From the NCBI GenBank assembly GCA_016713535.1, contig JADJOY010000004.1, forward strand, positions 248,001-312,000: a stretch of 64,000 nucleotides of DNA, in the 5' to 3' direction. The translations under genes were made by a program, and so were the position numbers. This DNA is from JADJOY01 sp016713535 [NCBI: Deltaproteobacteria bacterium]. GTDB taxonomy: Bacteria; JADJOY01. This document shows positions 48,146 to 56,690 of the stretch, one piece after another. The notes under the pieces were generated by a model. The model was not told where the DNA came from. It did not search any database and saw only the letters and a program-made list of their open reading frames with translations. How positions within the stretch are numbered: position 1 is the first letter of the stretch; every line of letters begins with the position of its first letter.

Positions 48146-49305
48146 TCAATGGGATGCGGGTGTTCCGCGCGCCGCCCGCTCGGCGCGGACCGCGAGCCCC
48201 GCCGCCACCAGCGACGCCGCGGCGCCGATCAGGAGCAGTCCGCGCGAGCGCAGCGGCTCGAGCGCCAGGGCGATCGCCAGGCCGGACACGATCGCGCCGA
48301 CGCCGTACGAGCCGGTCGCGAGGATCCCCTGCGCCGTCGCGCGGATCCGCCCCGCGCCCGGGTGCGCAGGATCTCGACCGAGGCGATCCAGAAGGCGCCG
48401 AAGACCACGCCATGGGTGGCCTGGGTCACGAGCAGCACAACGGGGTCGCGGCTCACCGCCGCGGCGAGCCAGCGCAGCGAGCCGAGCGTGGTGGCGAGGA
48501 TCAGCACGCGGAACGGGTCGATCCGCGCCAGCACCGCGCGCCCCAGCCACATCACCGTGATCTCGGTGACCATCGCGACCGCCACCGCCGCGCCGGTCCA
48601 CCGCGACGAGAGCCCGATGCTCGCGACGTGGATGCCGATCACGTTGTCCCACGTCACCAGCGCGAAGCCGTGCAGCACCAGCGCCGCGACGAACGGGCCG
48701 AAGAAGCGCTCGCCGGCGAACGCGCGCATCGCCTCCCACACCGGCACCGGCTTCGCGAGCGGGGCACGCGGGAACGCGAAGGTCAGCACCGCTCCCAGGA
48801 ACCACGCCAGCAGCGCCAGGTCGAGCGGGGCGCGCGGGTGCAGGTCGGCGAGCCAGCCCGCGGCCACGCCGAGCACCATGAAGCCGACCGAGCCCCACAG
48901 CCGGATGCGGCCATAGTGCCGCGCGTCGAGGCCGCGCCGCTCGAGCGCCACGAGCGACTCGGCGTCGAGGAGCGGCCCGATGGGCCCGCGCGCCGCGGCG
49001 AACACCACCAGCATCGCGGCCACCGCGAGCGGCGGTAGCTCGAGCCAGATCGCCGCCGCCGCGCCGCACCACGACACGAAGCTGGTGAGGATCAGCACCC
49101 GCTCGGAGCTGCGGAAGCGGTCGGCGAGCGCGGTCCAGAGCGGCGCGGACACCACGCGCGCCAGGGTCATCGCGGCCATCATCAGCCCGAACGTGGTGCC
49201 GCTGTATCCGGTGCGCTGCAGGTAGAGGCCGAAGAACGGCACCCACGCGCCCGCGCCCCCGAGCACGAGGAAGAAGGTCGCCGCGATCGTCGACACCGAA
49301 ACCAT
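48146..49305 (-). CDS. MFS transporter (MFS_1-like; one frameshift in this assembly)
   Basis: About 386 residues, twelve helices. The helix 2-3 loop ALADRFRSSERVLIL and a PhenylPropionate/HCA-like pattern (GSVGFMVLGVAAGWLAD; VTWDNVIGIHVASIGLS) place it among the short MFS_1-like permeases. The frame breaks at GGG 48360-48362, one base short; the C-terminal helices then continue to LAVRAERAARGTPASH. Substrate unknown. ATG 49305 overlaps the divergent esterase lead. Confidence 0.78.
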
Positions 49306-49408
49306 GGCGCCCGGCAGTGTGCGGACCGACGAGTCGATTGCAACCGCTGGGCGGAGAGCCGCTCGCTCGGTTACAAACCGCCGTCCGGCCAGCGCCGTAT
49401 CCGTTCCC

Positions 49409-50374
49409 ATGAGCCGCGCCGGAACCCTCCTCGTCATGACCCGCTTGTGGCTCCTCGTCGCCTCGGGCTGCTCCGATCTCGTCTACCGCTTCGGCATCCC
49501 GCTCTTCTACGAAGAGGCGGAGCTGCCCGCGAGCCAGGTGCTCCTCGACCTGCCGTACCGGACCGACGCCGGCGCCGACCCGGTCAAGCACCGCCTCGAT
49601 CTCTTCCTGCCCACGCCGGCCGAGGCGCCCGCGCCGGTGCTGGTGTTCGTCCACGGCGGCGGGTGGCGCGTGGGAGACAAGTCGTACGCGCCGGGTGGTC
49701 ACGACGTGTACGGCAACATCGGCCGCTACTTCGCGAGCCGCGGCGTCGCCACCGCCGTCATCGGCTACCGGCTCATGCCGCGGGTGAGGCTCGAGGAGCA
49801 GATCGACGACGTCGCGCACGCCGTGGCGTGGCTCCACCGCGAGGTCGCGCGCTACGGGCTCGATCCCGATCGGCTCTTCCTCGCCGGCCACTCGGCGGGA
49901 GCGCAGCTCGCCACCTGGGTCGCGCTCGATCCCGGGCGCCTGGCCGGCGTCGGCGTGCCGGAACGCTCGATCCGGGGACTCGTGGCCGTGAGCGGCGCCG
50001 CCTACGACGTCGCCGACGAGGAGACCTACCGGCTCGGTGGCGACCCCGAGTACTACGCGGAGCGCTTCCGCAACGGTCACGCGGACGATGCGTGGAAGAG
50101 CGCCGCCTCGCCGATCCGCTTCGCGCGCGCGGACGCGCCGCCCGCGCTGATCTTCTACGCGGACGGCGAGAGCGAGGCGCTCAAGCATCAGGCGCGGCTG
50201 CTCACCGACGCGCTGACCCGCGCCGGCGCGAGCGCGCGCCTGGTCGCGGTGCCGGCGGGCAGCCACGAGCGCATCGTGCTCACGTTGAGCCGCGACGACC
50301 GCGTCGCCGGCCCCGCGATGCTCGCGTTCATCCGCTCGGCAGATGGAACGTCTCGCCGATCGCGAGCACCTTGA
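49409..50374 (+). CDS. Lipoprotein-type alpha/beta hydrolase (BD-FAE-like esterase)
   Basis: About 321 residues. A lipobox (LLVASGC) follows a short N-terminal helix. The esterase core has the oxyanion loop VFVHGGGWRVGDK, nucleophile Ser in LAGHSAGAQLA, and the His in PAGSHERIV; DADDEETYRLGG-like cap sequence is present. It is likely an envelope carboxylesterase. ATG 49409 gives a normal signal length; ATG 49436 is an alternative. Its last 47 bases overlap the convergent metallo-beta-lactamase gene. Confidence 0.75.
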   Translation: MSRAGTLLVMTRLWLLVASGCSDLVYRFGIPLFYEEAELPASQVLLDLPYRTDAGADPVKHRLDLFLPTPAEAPAPVLVFVHGGGWRVGDKSYAPGGHDVYGNIGRYFASRGVATAVIGYRLMPRVRLEEQIDDVAHAVAWLHREVARYGLDPDRLFLAGHSAGAQLATWVALDPGRLAGVGVPERSIRGLVAVSGAAYDVADEETYRLGGDPEYYAERFRNGHADDAWKSAASPIRFARADAPPALIFYADGESEALKHQARLLTDALTRAGASARLVAVPAGSHERIVLTLSRDDRVAGPAMLAFIRSADGTSRRSRAP

Positions 50375-51396
50375 TGCGATCGGCGAGGTCGGCGCGTCCG
50401 GCCGCCACACGCGCCAGCTCGCGGGGCGGCTCGTCGAGGGGCTCGTCGGAGAGCCGGAAGGTGCCCCAGTGGACCGGCACCAGGAAGCGCGCGCCGAGGT
50501 CCTCGAAGGCACGCAGCGCCTGCGCCGGATCCATGTGCTGGTACGCCATGAACCAGCGCGGCGCGTAGGCGCCGATCGGCAAGAGCGCCACGTCGATCGG
50601 GCCGAACCGCCGGCCGAACTCGGCGAAGCCGAGGAAGTAGCCGGTGTCGCCGGCGAAGTAGTAGCGCCTTCCGTGACCCTCGACCAGCCACGACGCCCAC
50701 AGCGTCTCGTTGCGGTCGATCGTGCGCAGGCTCCAGTGCTGCGACGGCAGGCAGGTGATCGTCCAGTCGCCGACCACCGTGCTCTCCCACCAGTCGAGCT
50801 CCGTGACGTGCTCGCGGCCTTCGTCGCGCATCCAGTTGGCGAGCCCGAGCGGCACCACCATCACCGTGCTCGTGGGTAGCTTCTCGATGGTGGGCGCGTC
50901 GAGGTGGTCGAAGTGGTTGTGGCTGATCACCGCGAAGCGTGGCGCGGGGATCCGGTCGAGGGGGATCCCGGGTGGATGGAGGCGGTCGCGGAGGCCGAGG
51001 ATCGAGTCGGAGAAGATCGGGTCGGTGAGCCACACGTCCCCTTCGTCCTCGACGAGGGCGGTGGCGTGGCCGATCCACGTCACGGACGGGTCGGCGAGGT
51101 CCGCGAGCAGCGCGCCGCCGTCGTTCGCGACCACCGGCACCTCCGGGCGCGCGCTCGGCCTCCGCACCGAACTCGTTGCCGGAGAGCTTCCACCGGACGA
51201 GGTCCGTGAAGCCGGTCGACATCTCGTTCCACGGGTTGAAGAACGCCGCGCCGCGCTGGTGCGGCGCGTAGAGGGACGTCGCCTCGGGCTGCTCGCTCGC
51301 CAGCGCGGCGGGCGCGTCGGGGACCGAGCACGCGGCGAGCGCCGGGATCGCCGCGAGGAGTGCCGCGAGCGCGTGGTGGACGCGGCGAGCGGTCAC
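50328..51396 (-). CDS. Metallo-beta-lactamase-fold lipoprotein (NAPE-PLD/UlaG-like; one frameshift in this assembly)
   Basis: About 355 residues. GTG 51396 begins a lipoprotein signal (VHHALAALLAAIPALAAC). The MBL domain starts near residue 105: WIGHATALVEDEG, SHNHFDHLDAPTIEKL (zinc motif), LPSQHWSL, YFAGDTGYF and VPVHWGTFRLSDEP. This resembles phospholipase-like (NAPE-PLD) hydrolases. The frame breaks at GGG 51145-51147, one base too many, which joins the signal part to the catalytic part. GTG overlaps the DUF6134 stop as GTGA: last gene of a four-gene envelope operon. Confidence 0.8.
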
Positions 51397-52181
51397 GGCC
51401 CCGCGGCCCGCGCCGCCGCGGCGCGGGTATCCGGAACACTCCCTTCGCCGCGCGGGAACACGATGCGCGCGTCGAAGGGCTTGTCCTGGTCGTCGTCGAT
51501 GTTCGAGATCCCTTCCCACTCGAGGAGCTCGCGGGTCTCGGTGTCGTACGCGAGGGTGATCGGATCGAGAAGCCAGCGCACCAGCGGAGTCGCGAGCTCC
51601 ACCGCGACCACCATCGCGGGGCGCGCGCCGACGAGCTTCTCGCCGGTGCGCCGCGCCTGGAAGCGGAAGGTGTCGAGGCGGGTGGGTGCCGCGAAGTCGA
51701 ACTCGAGGGTCTCGCCGCGCGCGAGTGCCTCCCAGTGGCTGCGCAGGTAGTAGTTGAAGCCCGCGTCGACGACCAGCCGAGCCGGCGTCGCCATCGTGGA
51801 GCGCTCGAGCTCGGACCTGGCGTTGTCGCGCTGGAAGAGCGCGATCTCGCTCGCGCCCACCGTGACGCCCTCGACGTAGCCGTCGCGGACGTCGTCCATG
51901 CGGAAGCTGGGCTTCTCGACACCGTTCGCGAAGTCGAGGGTCTTGGTCGCCATCACCTGGCCATCCGGGGCGCGGTAGGTGACGCGCGCGGAGACGAGCC
52001 TGGCGCCGTCCCACGACTGCTCGTGCTCCTCGGTGTAGAGGAAGTCACCGCTCTTGCGGTCGTAGGCGAGCCCCTGGAACGACCGCTGCTCGCTCGTCGA
52101 CGGGCCCTCGAGCGCCGCGCCGTGCGCGAGCGTCGCCAATCCGAGCCAGCTCCAGACCACGATGATTCTCGACCGCTTCAC
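51393..52181 (-). CDS. Secreted DUF6134-like protein
   Basis: A 262-residue protein with a signal peptide ([21 protein letters not shown]). The mature part is beta-rich ([46 protein letters not shown]) and resembles the DUF6134 family. Function unknown; a lipid-binding envelope role is suggested by neighbours. GTG 52181 overlaps the methyltransferase stop as GTGA, and its own stop overlaps the next gene. Confidence 0.65.
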   Translation of the reverse strand: MKRSRIIVVWSWLGLATLAHGAALEGPSTSEQRSFQGLAYDRKSGDFLYTEEHEQSWDGARLVSARVTYRAPDGQVMATKTLDFANGVEKPSFRMDDVRDGYVEGVTVGASEIALFQRDNARSELERSTMATPARLVVDAGFNYYLRSHWEALARGETLEFDFAAPTRLDTFRFQARRTGEKLVGARPAMVVAVELATPLVRWLLDPITLAYDTETRELLEWEGISNIDDDQDKPFDARIVFPRGEGSVPDTRAAAARAAGP

Positions 52182-53200
52182 GCCACACCTCTCTTCTCGA
52201 ATCGGTAGTGTGCCACCAACCACTCCTCGCCGCCCTGGGCGGCGAAGAGCTCCGCGCACGCCAGGTGGAAGATCCGCCACCGCGCGAGCCAGCGCCGCTC
52301 GTGCCCGGCGCCGTAGGCGCGCGCCAGCACCGGCAGCGCCCGCTCGGCGCGGGCGTCGAGGTTGGCGAGCCAAGCGCGCAGGGTGCGCGCGTAGTGGAGG
52401 CCGTTCACCATCCACCGGTCCTTCACGCGCAGGTGGCGCTGGTGGCGGCCGAGGAGGTCCGCCGACGGCATGAGGCCGCCGGTGAAGAAGTTCCGCCCCA
52501 TCCAGTCGTCGCTGCCCGCGGTCTCGTATGGATAGGTCAGCGTGCGGTGGCAGAAGTGGTGGACGAAGAGCTCGCCACCCGGCCTCAGCCAGCCGGCGAT
52601 GCGCCGCAGCAGCTCGCCGTGGTTGCGGACGTGCTCGAACATCTCGACGCTCACCACGCGATCGAAGCGCTCGTCGAGGGCGAGGTCGTTCACGTCGACG
52701 GTTCGCACCTCGAGGTTCGCGGGCGCGCGCTCCTCGATGAACGCGCGCTGGCTCGCCGAGTTCGAGATCGCGAGGATCCGCGCGCGAGGAAAGCGGTTCG
52801 CCATCCACAGCGAGAGCGAGCCCCAGCCGCAGCCGAGCTCGAGGATGCGCTGGCCGTCGTCGAGGCCGGCGCGCGCCGCGGTGAGGGCGAGCATCGCCTC
52901 CTCGGCCGAGGCCAAGGTGGTGTCGGGACGCTCGAACAGACACGCGCTGTACTTGAGCCGTGGCCCGAGGGTGAGCTCGAAGAGCTCGGCGGGCACCTCG
53001 TAGTGCTGGCGATTGGCGCGCTCGGGGACGAGGGCGATCGGGCTGCGGTCGAGCTCGGCCTCGAACGCCTCGCGCCGGTCGAGGCGCCGCTCGTCGGCGA
53101 GCCGCTGGCGGAGGATCCGGCGGATCCCCCAGCGGATGGCGGGATCCGGCACCCAGCCCCGCTCGGCGAGGGCGATCGCGAAGGAGTCGAACATCGCCAT
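52178..53200 (-). CDS. Cyclopropane-fatty-acyl-phospholipid synthase family methyltransferase
   Basis: A 340-residue SAM methyltransferase of the CFA synthase family. [18 protein letters not shown] leads the domain, followed by [22 protein letters not shown] and the SAM motif [15 protein letters not shown]; the C-terminus has [15 protein letters not shown]. It may add a methylene/methyl group to unsaturated phospholipids. The usual ~40 N-terminal residues of CFA proteins differ here, so the substrate may not be a classic acyl chain. It sits four bases from the DUF1295 gene. Confidence 0.82.
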   Translation of the reverse strand: MAMFDSFAIALAERGWVPDPAIRWGIRRILRQRLADERRLDRREAFEAELDRSPIALVPERANRQHYEVPAELFELTLGPRLKYSACLFERPDTTLASAEEAMLALTAARAGLDDGQRILELGCGWGSLSLWMANRFPRARILAISNSASQRAFIEERAPANLEVRTVDVNDLALDERFDRVVSVEMFEHVRNHGELLRRIAGWLRPGGELFVHHFCHRTLTYPYETAGSDDWMGRNFFTGGLMPSADLLGRHQRHLRVKDRWMVNGLHYARTLRAWLANLDARAERALPVLARAYGAGHERRWLARWRIFHLACAELFAAQGGEEWLVAHYRFEKRGVA

Positions 53201-53204
53201 CGTC

Positions 53205-53975
53205 TCAGCCGCGCGGCGGCCACGGCACGAAGGCCGAGGTGGTGCGCTGGTAGTCGCGGTAGTCGTCGCCGCGGCTCGCGAGCGCCTGCGCCTCGGTGTG
53301 CGGGATGCCCGTGACCCGGTAGAGGAAGAGCAGCATCAGCGCCGGGCCGAGCCAGGTGAGGGCGGCGCCGTGAGCGATCAGCACGTAGCTCCACCAGTGG
53401 AGCCACTCGAAGAAGTAGTTGGGATGGCGCGAGTAGCGCCACAGCCCCGCGCGGCAGGTGCGGCCGCGGTGGGCGGGGTCGCGGCGGAAGAAGCCGAGCT
53501 GTCGGTCGGCGAGGCCCTCGCCGGCGATCGCGAGCGCGGCCAGCGCCGTACCCGCCCATGCCCAGCCGTCGACCGGGCCGCCACGCATCGCCACCAGCGG
53601 CGGCAGCGAGAAGAGCGCCGCGAGGGCGGCCTGGACTTGATAGAGCACGAAGAACCGCGGCTGGGCGCCGTCGCCCCACACCTTCCGGAGGTGGCGATAG
53701 CGGCCGTCCTCGCCGGCGCTCGTACCGACCCGGTCGCGGAGCAGATGGCCGCCGAGGCGCAGCGACCAGGCGCCGCACACCAGCGCGACCAGGGCGCGTC
53801 GGGTCGGATCGCCGAGCCCCGCCCCGGCGATCGCGTACGAGAGCACGAGCGCGCCGATCCCGAGCGACCAGAGGACGTCCACGGCGGTCGCGTCCCGCGT
53901 GGTGCTCTGGCGCGCCCACGCCGCGCCCATCACCACCGCCATCGCCGCCCAGCCGAGAAGGATCGTCGTCGCCAT
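53205..53975 (-). CDS. DUF1295 family membrane protein (steroid 5-alpha-reductase/ICMT-like)
   Basis: A 256-residue protein with about seven helices. [19 protein letters not shown] and [22 protein letters not shown] are the DUF1295 signatures, shared with isoprenylcysteine methyltransferases and steroid reductases. It is the first gene of the envelope operon (DUF1295, CFA, DUF6134, MBL lipoprotein). The 38 bases upstream are A+T-rich and hold two TCTATRC repeats, a likely promoter/regulator site. Confidence 0.8.
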   Translation of the reverse strand: MATTILLGWAAMAVVMGAAWARQSTTRDATAVDVLWSLGIGALVLSYAIAGAGLGDPTRRALVALVCGAWSLRLGGHLLRDRVGTSAGEDGRYRHLRKVWGDGAQPRFFVLYQVQAALAALFSLPPLVAMRGGPVDGWAWAGTALAALAIAGEGLADRQLGFFRRDPAHRGRTCRAGLWRYSRHPNYFFEWLHWWSYVLIAHGAALTWLGPALMLLFLYRVTGIPHTEAQALASRGDDYRDYQRTTSAFVPWPPRG

Positions 53976-54013
53976 TCGCTCACCCGGCGATCAGAATAAT
54001 ATCTATACAAAGT

Positions 54014-54577
54014 CTATGCAATCATTCGCCGGAGCGCCTCGCGCAGTCCCGTGTCCTTGCGGCCGCGTACCAGCTCCGCGTAGGCGACCTCGGCGGCCAT
54101 CGCCACGACCAGCCGCGCGGTGGGACCCGGAGACGGGTACCCCGCGGCGGCGAGCTCGCGGGACGCGAGCGCGCTCATCGCGGCGTTGCGGCGCGCGACC
54201 TCCTCGCCGAGCGAGCTCACCGCGCGCGCGTCGAAGAGCAGCGCCTTGCGCCCCCGTTCGGCGAGGCAGCCGTCGAGGTAGGCCACGATTCCGCGCCACA
54301 GCCGCTCGCGGCCCGGCGCGCCGCGCTCGGCGACGCTCGTGATCCGGCGCGTCAGCCGGTCGTGGAAGTCGCGATGGATCTCGCGCAAGAACGTGTCGCG
54401 ATCGCGAAAGTGGACGTAGAAGGTGCCCTTCGCGACGCCAGCCTCGCGCACCACCTGGTCCACGCTCACGGCGCCGAGCCCGTCACGATCGAAGAGCGTC
54501 AGCGCCGCGGCGACGAGCGCCTCGCGGGTCGCGCGCGCGCGCGCCTGGCGCGGCGGTGCGGTCTTCGTCGTCTTCAC
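54014..54577 (-). CDS. TetR-family transcriptional regulator
   Basis: A 187-residue regulator. The HTH reads REALVAAALTLFDRDGLGAVSVDQVVREAGVAKGTFYVHFRDRD at about 17-60. GTG 54577 overlaps the upstream hydrolase stop as GTGA, so the two are coupled. A 24-bp near-perfect palindrome at 55473-55496, before the hydrolase, is the probable target. Confidence 0.85.
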   Translation of the reverse strand: MKTTKTAPPRQARARATREALVAAALTLFDRDGLGAVSVDQVVREAGVAKGTFYVHFRDRDTFLREIHRDFHDRLTRRITSVAERGAPGRERLWRGIVAYLDGCLAERGRKALLFDARAVSSLGEEVARRNAAMSALASRELAAAGYPSPGPTARLVVAMAAEVAYAELVRGRKDTGLREALRRMIA

Positions 54578-55458
54578 CGCGATCCCGCGAGGAACGGCAG
54601 GACCGCCGCCAGGAAGTCGTCGGGCGCCTCGGCGAACGGCATGTGGCCGGTCGGGAAACGCACCAGGCTGGCACCCGGGACGAGCGCCGCGGCACGCTCG
54701 CCGTCGGCCACCGACAACACCGGATCCTCCTCGCCCCACGCGATCAGGGTGGGCGCGCGGATCGCCGCGGCCTCGCCACGCAGGTCGTGGCCGGGTGCGA
54801 GGAAGCTGCGCCACACGGCCGCCTGCACCCGCACGCCGTCGGGCGTCTCGGACGCCCGCACCCGCGCGAGGATCGCCTCGGTGTGCGGGTTCCGCACCAC
54901 CAGGTAGTGGGCGGGGAACGCGTTCCACGCCCAGCGCGTCACGGTCTCGGTGCCCTGGAGGTGGCAGAACGCGCGCTCGAGCCAGCCGAGCTCGCCGAAG
55001 CCCCCTGGGTCGACCAGCACCAGCGCCGCGACGCGCTCGGGATGGCGTGCGGCGAGGCGCGCGGCGGCGAAGCCACCCACCGAATTCCCGAGGAAGGCCG
55101 CCGGCCGGAGGTCCAGCGCCGCGGTGAGGTCTTCGAGGGCGTCGGCGAAGTCGGTGGCCGCGACGGTCCCGGGCGACGTGGGCGCCGGTGAGCCGCCGTG
55201 TCCGGGCCAGTCCACGGCGAGCACGTGGTGGTGGGCGGCGAGCGCGGGCAGGATCGCGTCGAAGTCGCGATGGTCGTGGCCGATGGCGTGGAGCAGCACC
55301 AGCGGAGGGCCCGCGCCGGCCTCGTGGATCGCCACCGGACCGAGGCGGGTGAGGGCGGTGCGCGTGGCCGGCGCCGGGTCGGGGACGGGCGGCGCGGCGG
55401 GCGGGCTCGCGGCACACCCGGCCAGCAGCGCCAGGATCGCGATCGGGCCGATCTTCAT
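54574..55458 (-). CDS. Alpha/beta hydrolase lipoprotein
   Basis: A 294-residue alpha/beta-fold hydrolase. A lipobox (ILALLAGC) directly follows the start, so it is membrane-anchored in the envelope. LVLLHAIGHDHRDFDAIL, VDWPGHGGSP, the nucleophile Ser in LGNSVGGFAAARL, LIAWGEEDPV (Asp) and FPTGHMPFAEAP (His) complete the triad. Substrate unknown. AAGGAG precedes ATG 55458. It is the first gene of the hydrolase-tetR pair. Confidence 0.82.
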   Translation of the reverse strand: MKIGPIAILALLAGCAASPPAAPPVPDPAPATRTALTRLGPVAIHEAGAGPPLVLLHAIGHDHRDFDAILPALAAHHHVLAVDWPGHGGSPAPTSPGTVAATDFADALEDLTAALDLRPAAFLGNSVGGFAAARLAARHPERVAALVLVDPGGFGELGWLERAFCHLQGTETVTRWAWNAFPAHYLVVRNPHTEAILARVRASETPDGVRVQAAVWRSFLAPGHDLRGEAAAIRAPTLIAWGEEDPVLSVADGERAAALVPGASLVRFPTGHMPFAEAPDDFLAAVLPFLAGSR

Positions 55459-55472
55459 CTCGGGCTCCTTCG

Positions 55473-55496
55473 ATATGACTGACCGGTCGGTCATAT
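55473..55496. promoter_or_regulatory. 24-bp TetR-type operator
   Basis: ATATGACTGACC/GGTCGGTCATAT: palindrome with one mismatched pair, centred between the divergent hydrolase-tetR and thioesterase genes. The TGACCGGTCGGTCA-like core is typical for TetR regulators and could control both directions. Confidence 0.65.
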
Positions 55497-55541
55497 TCTG
55501 GCTCCGCGATGAACGGTCCGTCCACCCGCTATGCTCGGCGC

Positions 55542-55988
55542 ATGGAAACCAAGAACCCCGCGTTCCGGGAGCTGGTCGAGGACGTGTTCGCGCGGGCGGG
55601 ATTCGTTCGCGAGCTCGGCATCGAGCTCGTCGACGTCGGCGTCGGCTGGTGCGAGACCCGCCTCGAGGTCGGGCCACGCCACCTGCAGCAGAACGGTGTC
55701 GTCCACGCCGGCGTTCACTCGACGCTCGCCGATCACACGGCGGGGGCGGCGGCCGCGAGCCTGGTCGGGCCCGACGAATACGTGCTCACGGTCGAGTTCC
55801 AGGTCCACCTGCTGCGCGCGGCGCCGCCCGCGCCGCTTCACTGTCGCGCGGACGTGCTCAAGCCGGGCGCGCGCTTCAGCGTCGTGGAGGCGAGCGTCTA
55901 CAGCGACCGCGGCGACCGCCGCGAGCTGGTCTCGAAGCTCACCGCGACGGTCGCCGTCTTAGGTCAGGGTGCCGGCCAGCGCTCGTAG
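55542..55988 (+). CDS. PaaI-family hotdog thioesterase
   Basis: A 148-residue hotdog-fold protein (QQNGVVHAGVHSTLADHTAGAAAASLV is the long helix with the active Asp/His region). It probably cleaves aromatic or short acyl-CoA thioesters. ATG 55542. It diverges from the hydrolase-tetR pair over the shared operator. Its last 30 bases overlap the convergent sixA gene. Confidence 0.85.
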   Translation: METKNPAFRELVEDVFARAGFVRELGIELVDVGVGWCETRLEVGPRHLQQNGVVHAGVHSTLADHTAGAAAASLVGPDEYVLTVEFQVHLLRAAPPAPLHCRADVLKPGARFSVVEASVYSDRGDRRELVSKLTATVAVLGQGAGQRS

Positions 55989-56468
55989 CGCCTTCGAGCC
56001 GAGCAGCCACACCAGCGTTCCGCCCGGGCGTCCTGGCACGAAGAGCTCGATCCGCGCCGCCCCCGCCTTCTTGAGCTCGGTGAACGGGCTCGCGCGGCTC
56101 GCGACCGCGTACGCGAGCACGTGGTCGAGGTTGGGCGCGTGGCCGGTGCACAGGATCTCGCCCGACTTCTCGCGAGCGAGCAGCGCGAAGAGCGCCTTCG
56201 GCTCGGCCTCGGGGAGGAGTGCCTCGGTCTCGCGGATCACCTCGGCGCCGCAGCCGAGCTCGCCCGCCGCGATGCGCGCGGTCTGCACCGCGCGGGTGTA
56301 CGGGCTCGTGAGGATCCGCGTGGGGGCCACCCCCAGCACTCCGAGCCCGCGCGCCGCGAGCGTGGTGCGCTCGATCCCCCTCGGCGTCAGCGCGCGATCG
56401 GGGTCGGCCGGGCAATCCGGGGCGGCACGATCGTGGGCGATGCCGTGGCGGACCAGCACGAGCCTCAT
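55959..56468 (-). CDS. sixA: SixA-type phosphohistidine phosphatase
   Basis: A 169-residue histidine phosphatase: catalytic RHG in MRLVLVRHGIAHDR, ILTSPYTRAVQTA, and the second His in ILCTGHAPNLDHV. SixA removes phosphate from histidine-containing phosphotransfer proteins. ATG 56468. Its first 33 bases, plus 9 upstream, occur again with three changes at 56639-56680, across repeat R1 locus C. Confidence 0.85.
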   Translation of the reverse strand: MRLVLVRHGIAHDRAAPDCPADPDRALTPRGIERTTLAARGLGVLGVAPTRILTSPYTRAVQTARIAAGELGCGAEVIRETEALLPEAEPKALFALLAREKSGEILCTGHAPNLDHVLAYAVASRASPFTELKKAGAARIELFVPGRPGGTLVWLLGSKALRALAGTLT

Positions 56469-56510
56469 GGGGGCCTCGTCAGGGAAGCCATGGTGGTTCC
56501 GCCGATGGGC

Positions 56511-56629
56511 GCGTGCCAGCGGCACGCCGCGAGCGCAGCGAAGCGCCTCGGGGTGGGCCCCGCGCGGAAGATCGGGCGGCCACAGGGGCCGCCCCTACGG
56601 CGCGGGCGGGGGGCAGGAACAGCCCCCCG
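56511..56629 (-). repeat. R1 structured repeat, locus C
   Basis: H3 GCGTGCC/GGCACGC (56511-56527), the strand CGCGAGCGCAGCGAAGC, GGGTGGGCCCCG, H2 GGGCGGCC/GGCCGCCC (56574-56594) and H1 CGGGGGGC/GCCCCCCG (56607-56629). Order and spacing match loci A and B; H2 differs wholly in sequence but keeps its pairing. It separates sixA from a sixA-start fragment and the phosphoketolase gene. No coding function. Confidence 0.8.
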
Positions 56630-56638
56630 AGGAACCCC

Positions 56639-56671
56639 GGCGATGCCGTGGCGGAACAGCACGATCCTCAT
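56639..56671 (-). pseudogene. Fragment of a second sixA start (MRIVLFRHGIA)
   Basis: Eleven codons that match the start of sixA (30 of 33 bases) but are cut off by repeat R1 locus C. The nine bases before it also match (GAGGTCCCC against GAGGCCCCC). Either a duplicated target flanking the repeat or the remnant of a tandem paralogue. It lies 20 bases after the phosphoketolase stop, where an operon partner would be expected. Confidence 0.7.
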
Positions 56672-56690
56672 GGGGACCTCGGGTCTCCTC

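Noticed and set aside
45488-48916. A 1142-codon open frame on the plus strand
   Set aside because: It lies antisense to the ABC permease, ATPase and MFS genes, runs through the R1 repeats, and has only His/Arg/Asp-rich low-complexity sequence. It is an effect of high G+C.
56465-56671. A 68-residue minus-strand protein starting MRIVLFRHGIA
   Set aside because: Only the first 11 codons are sixA-like; the rest is translated R1 repeat, so it is a fragment rather than a gene.
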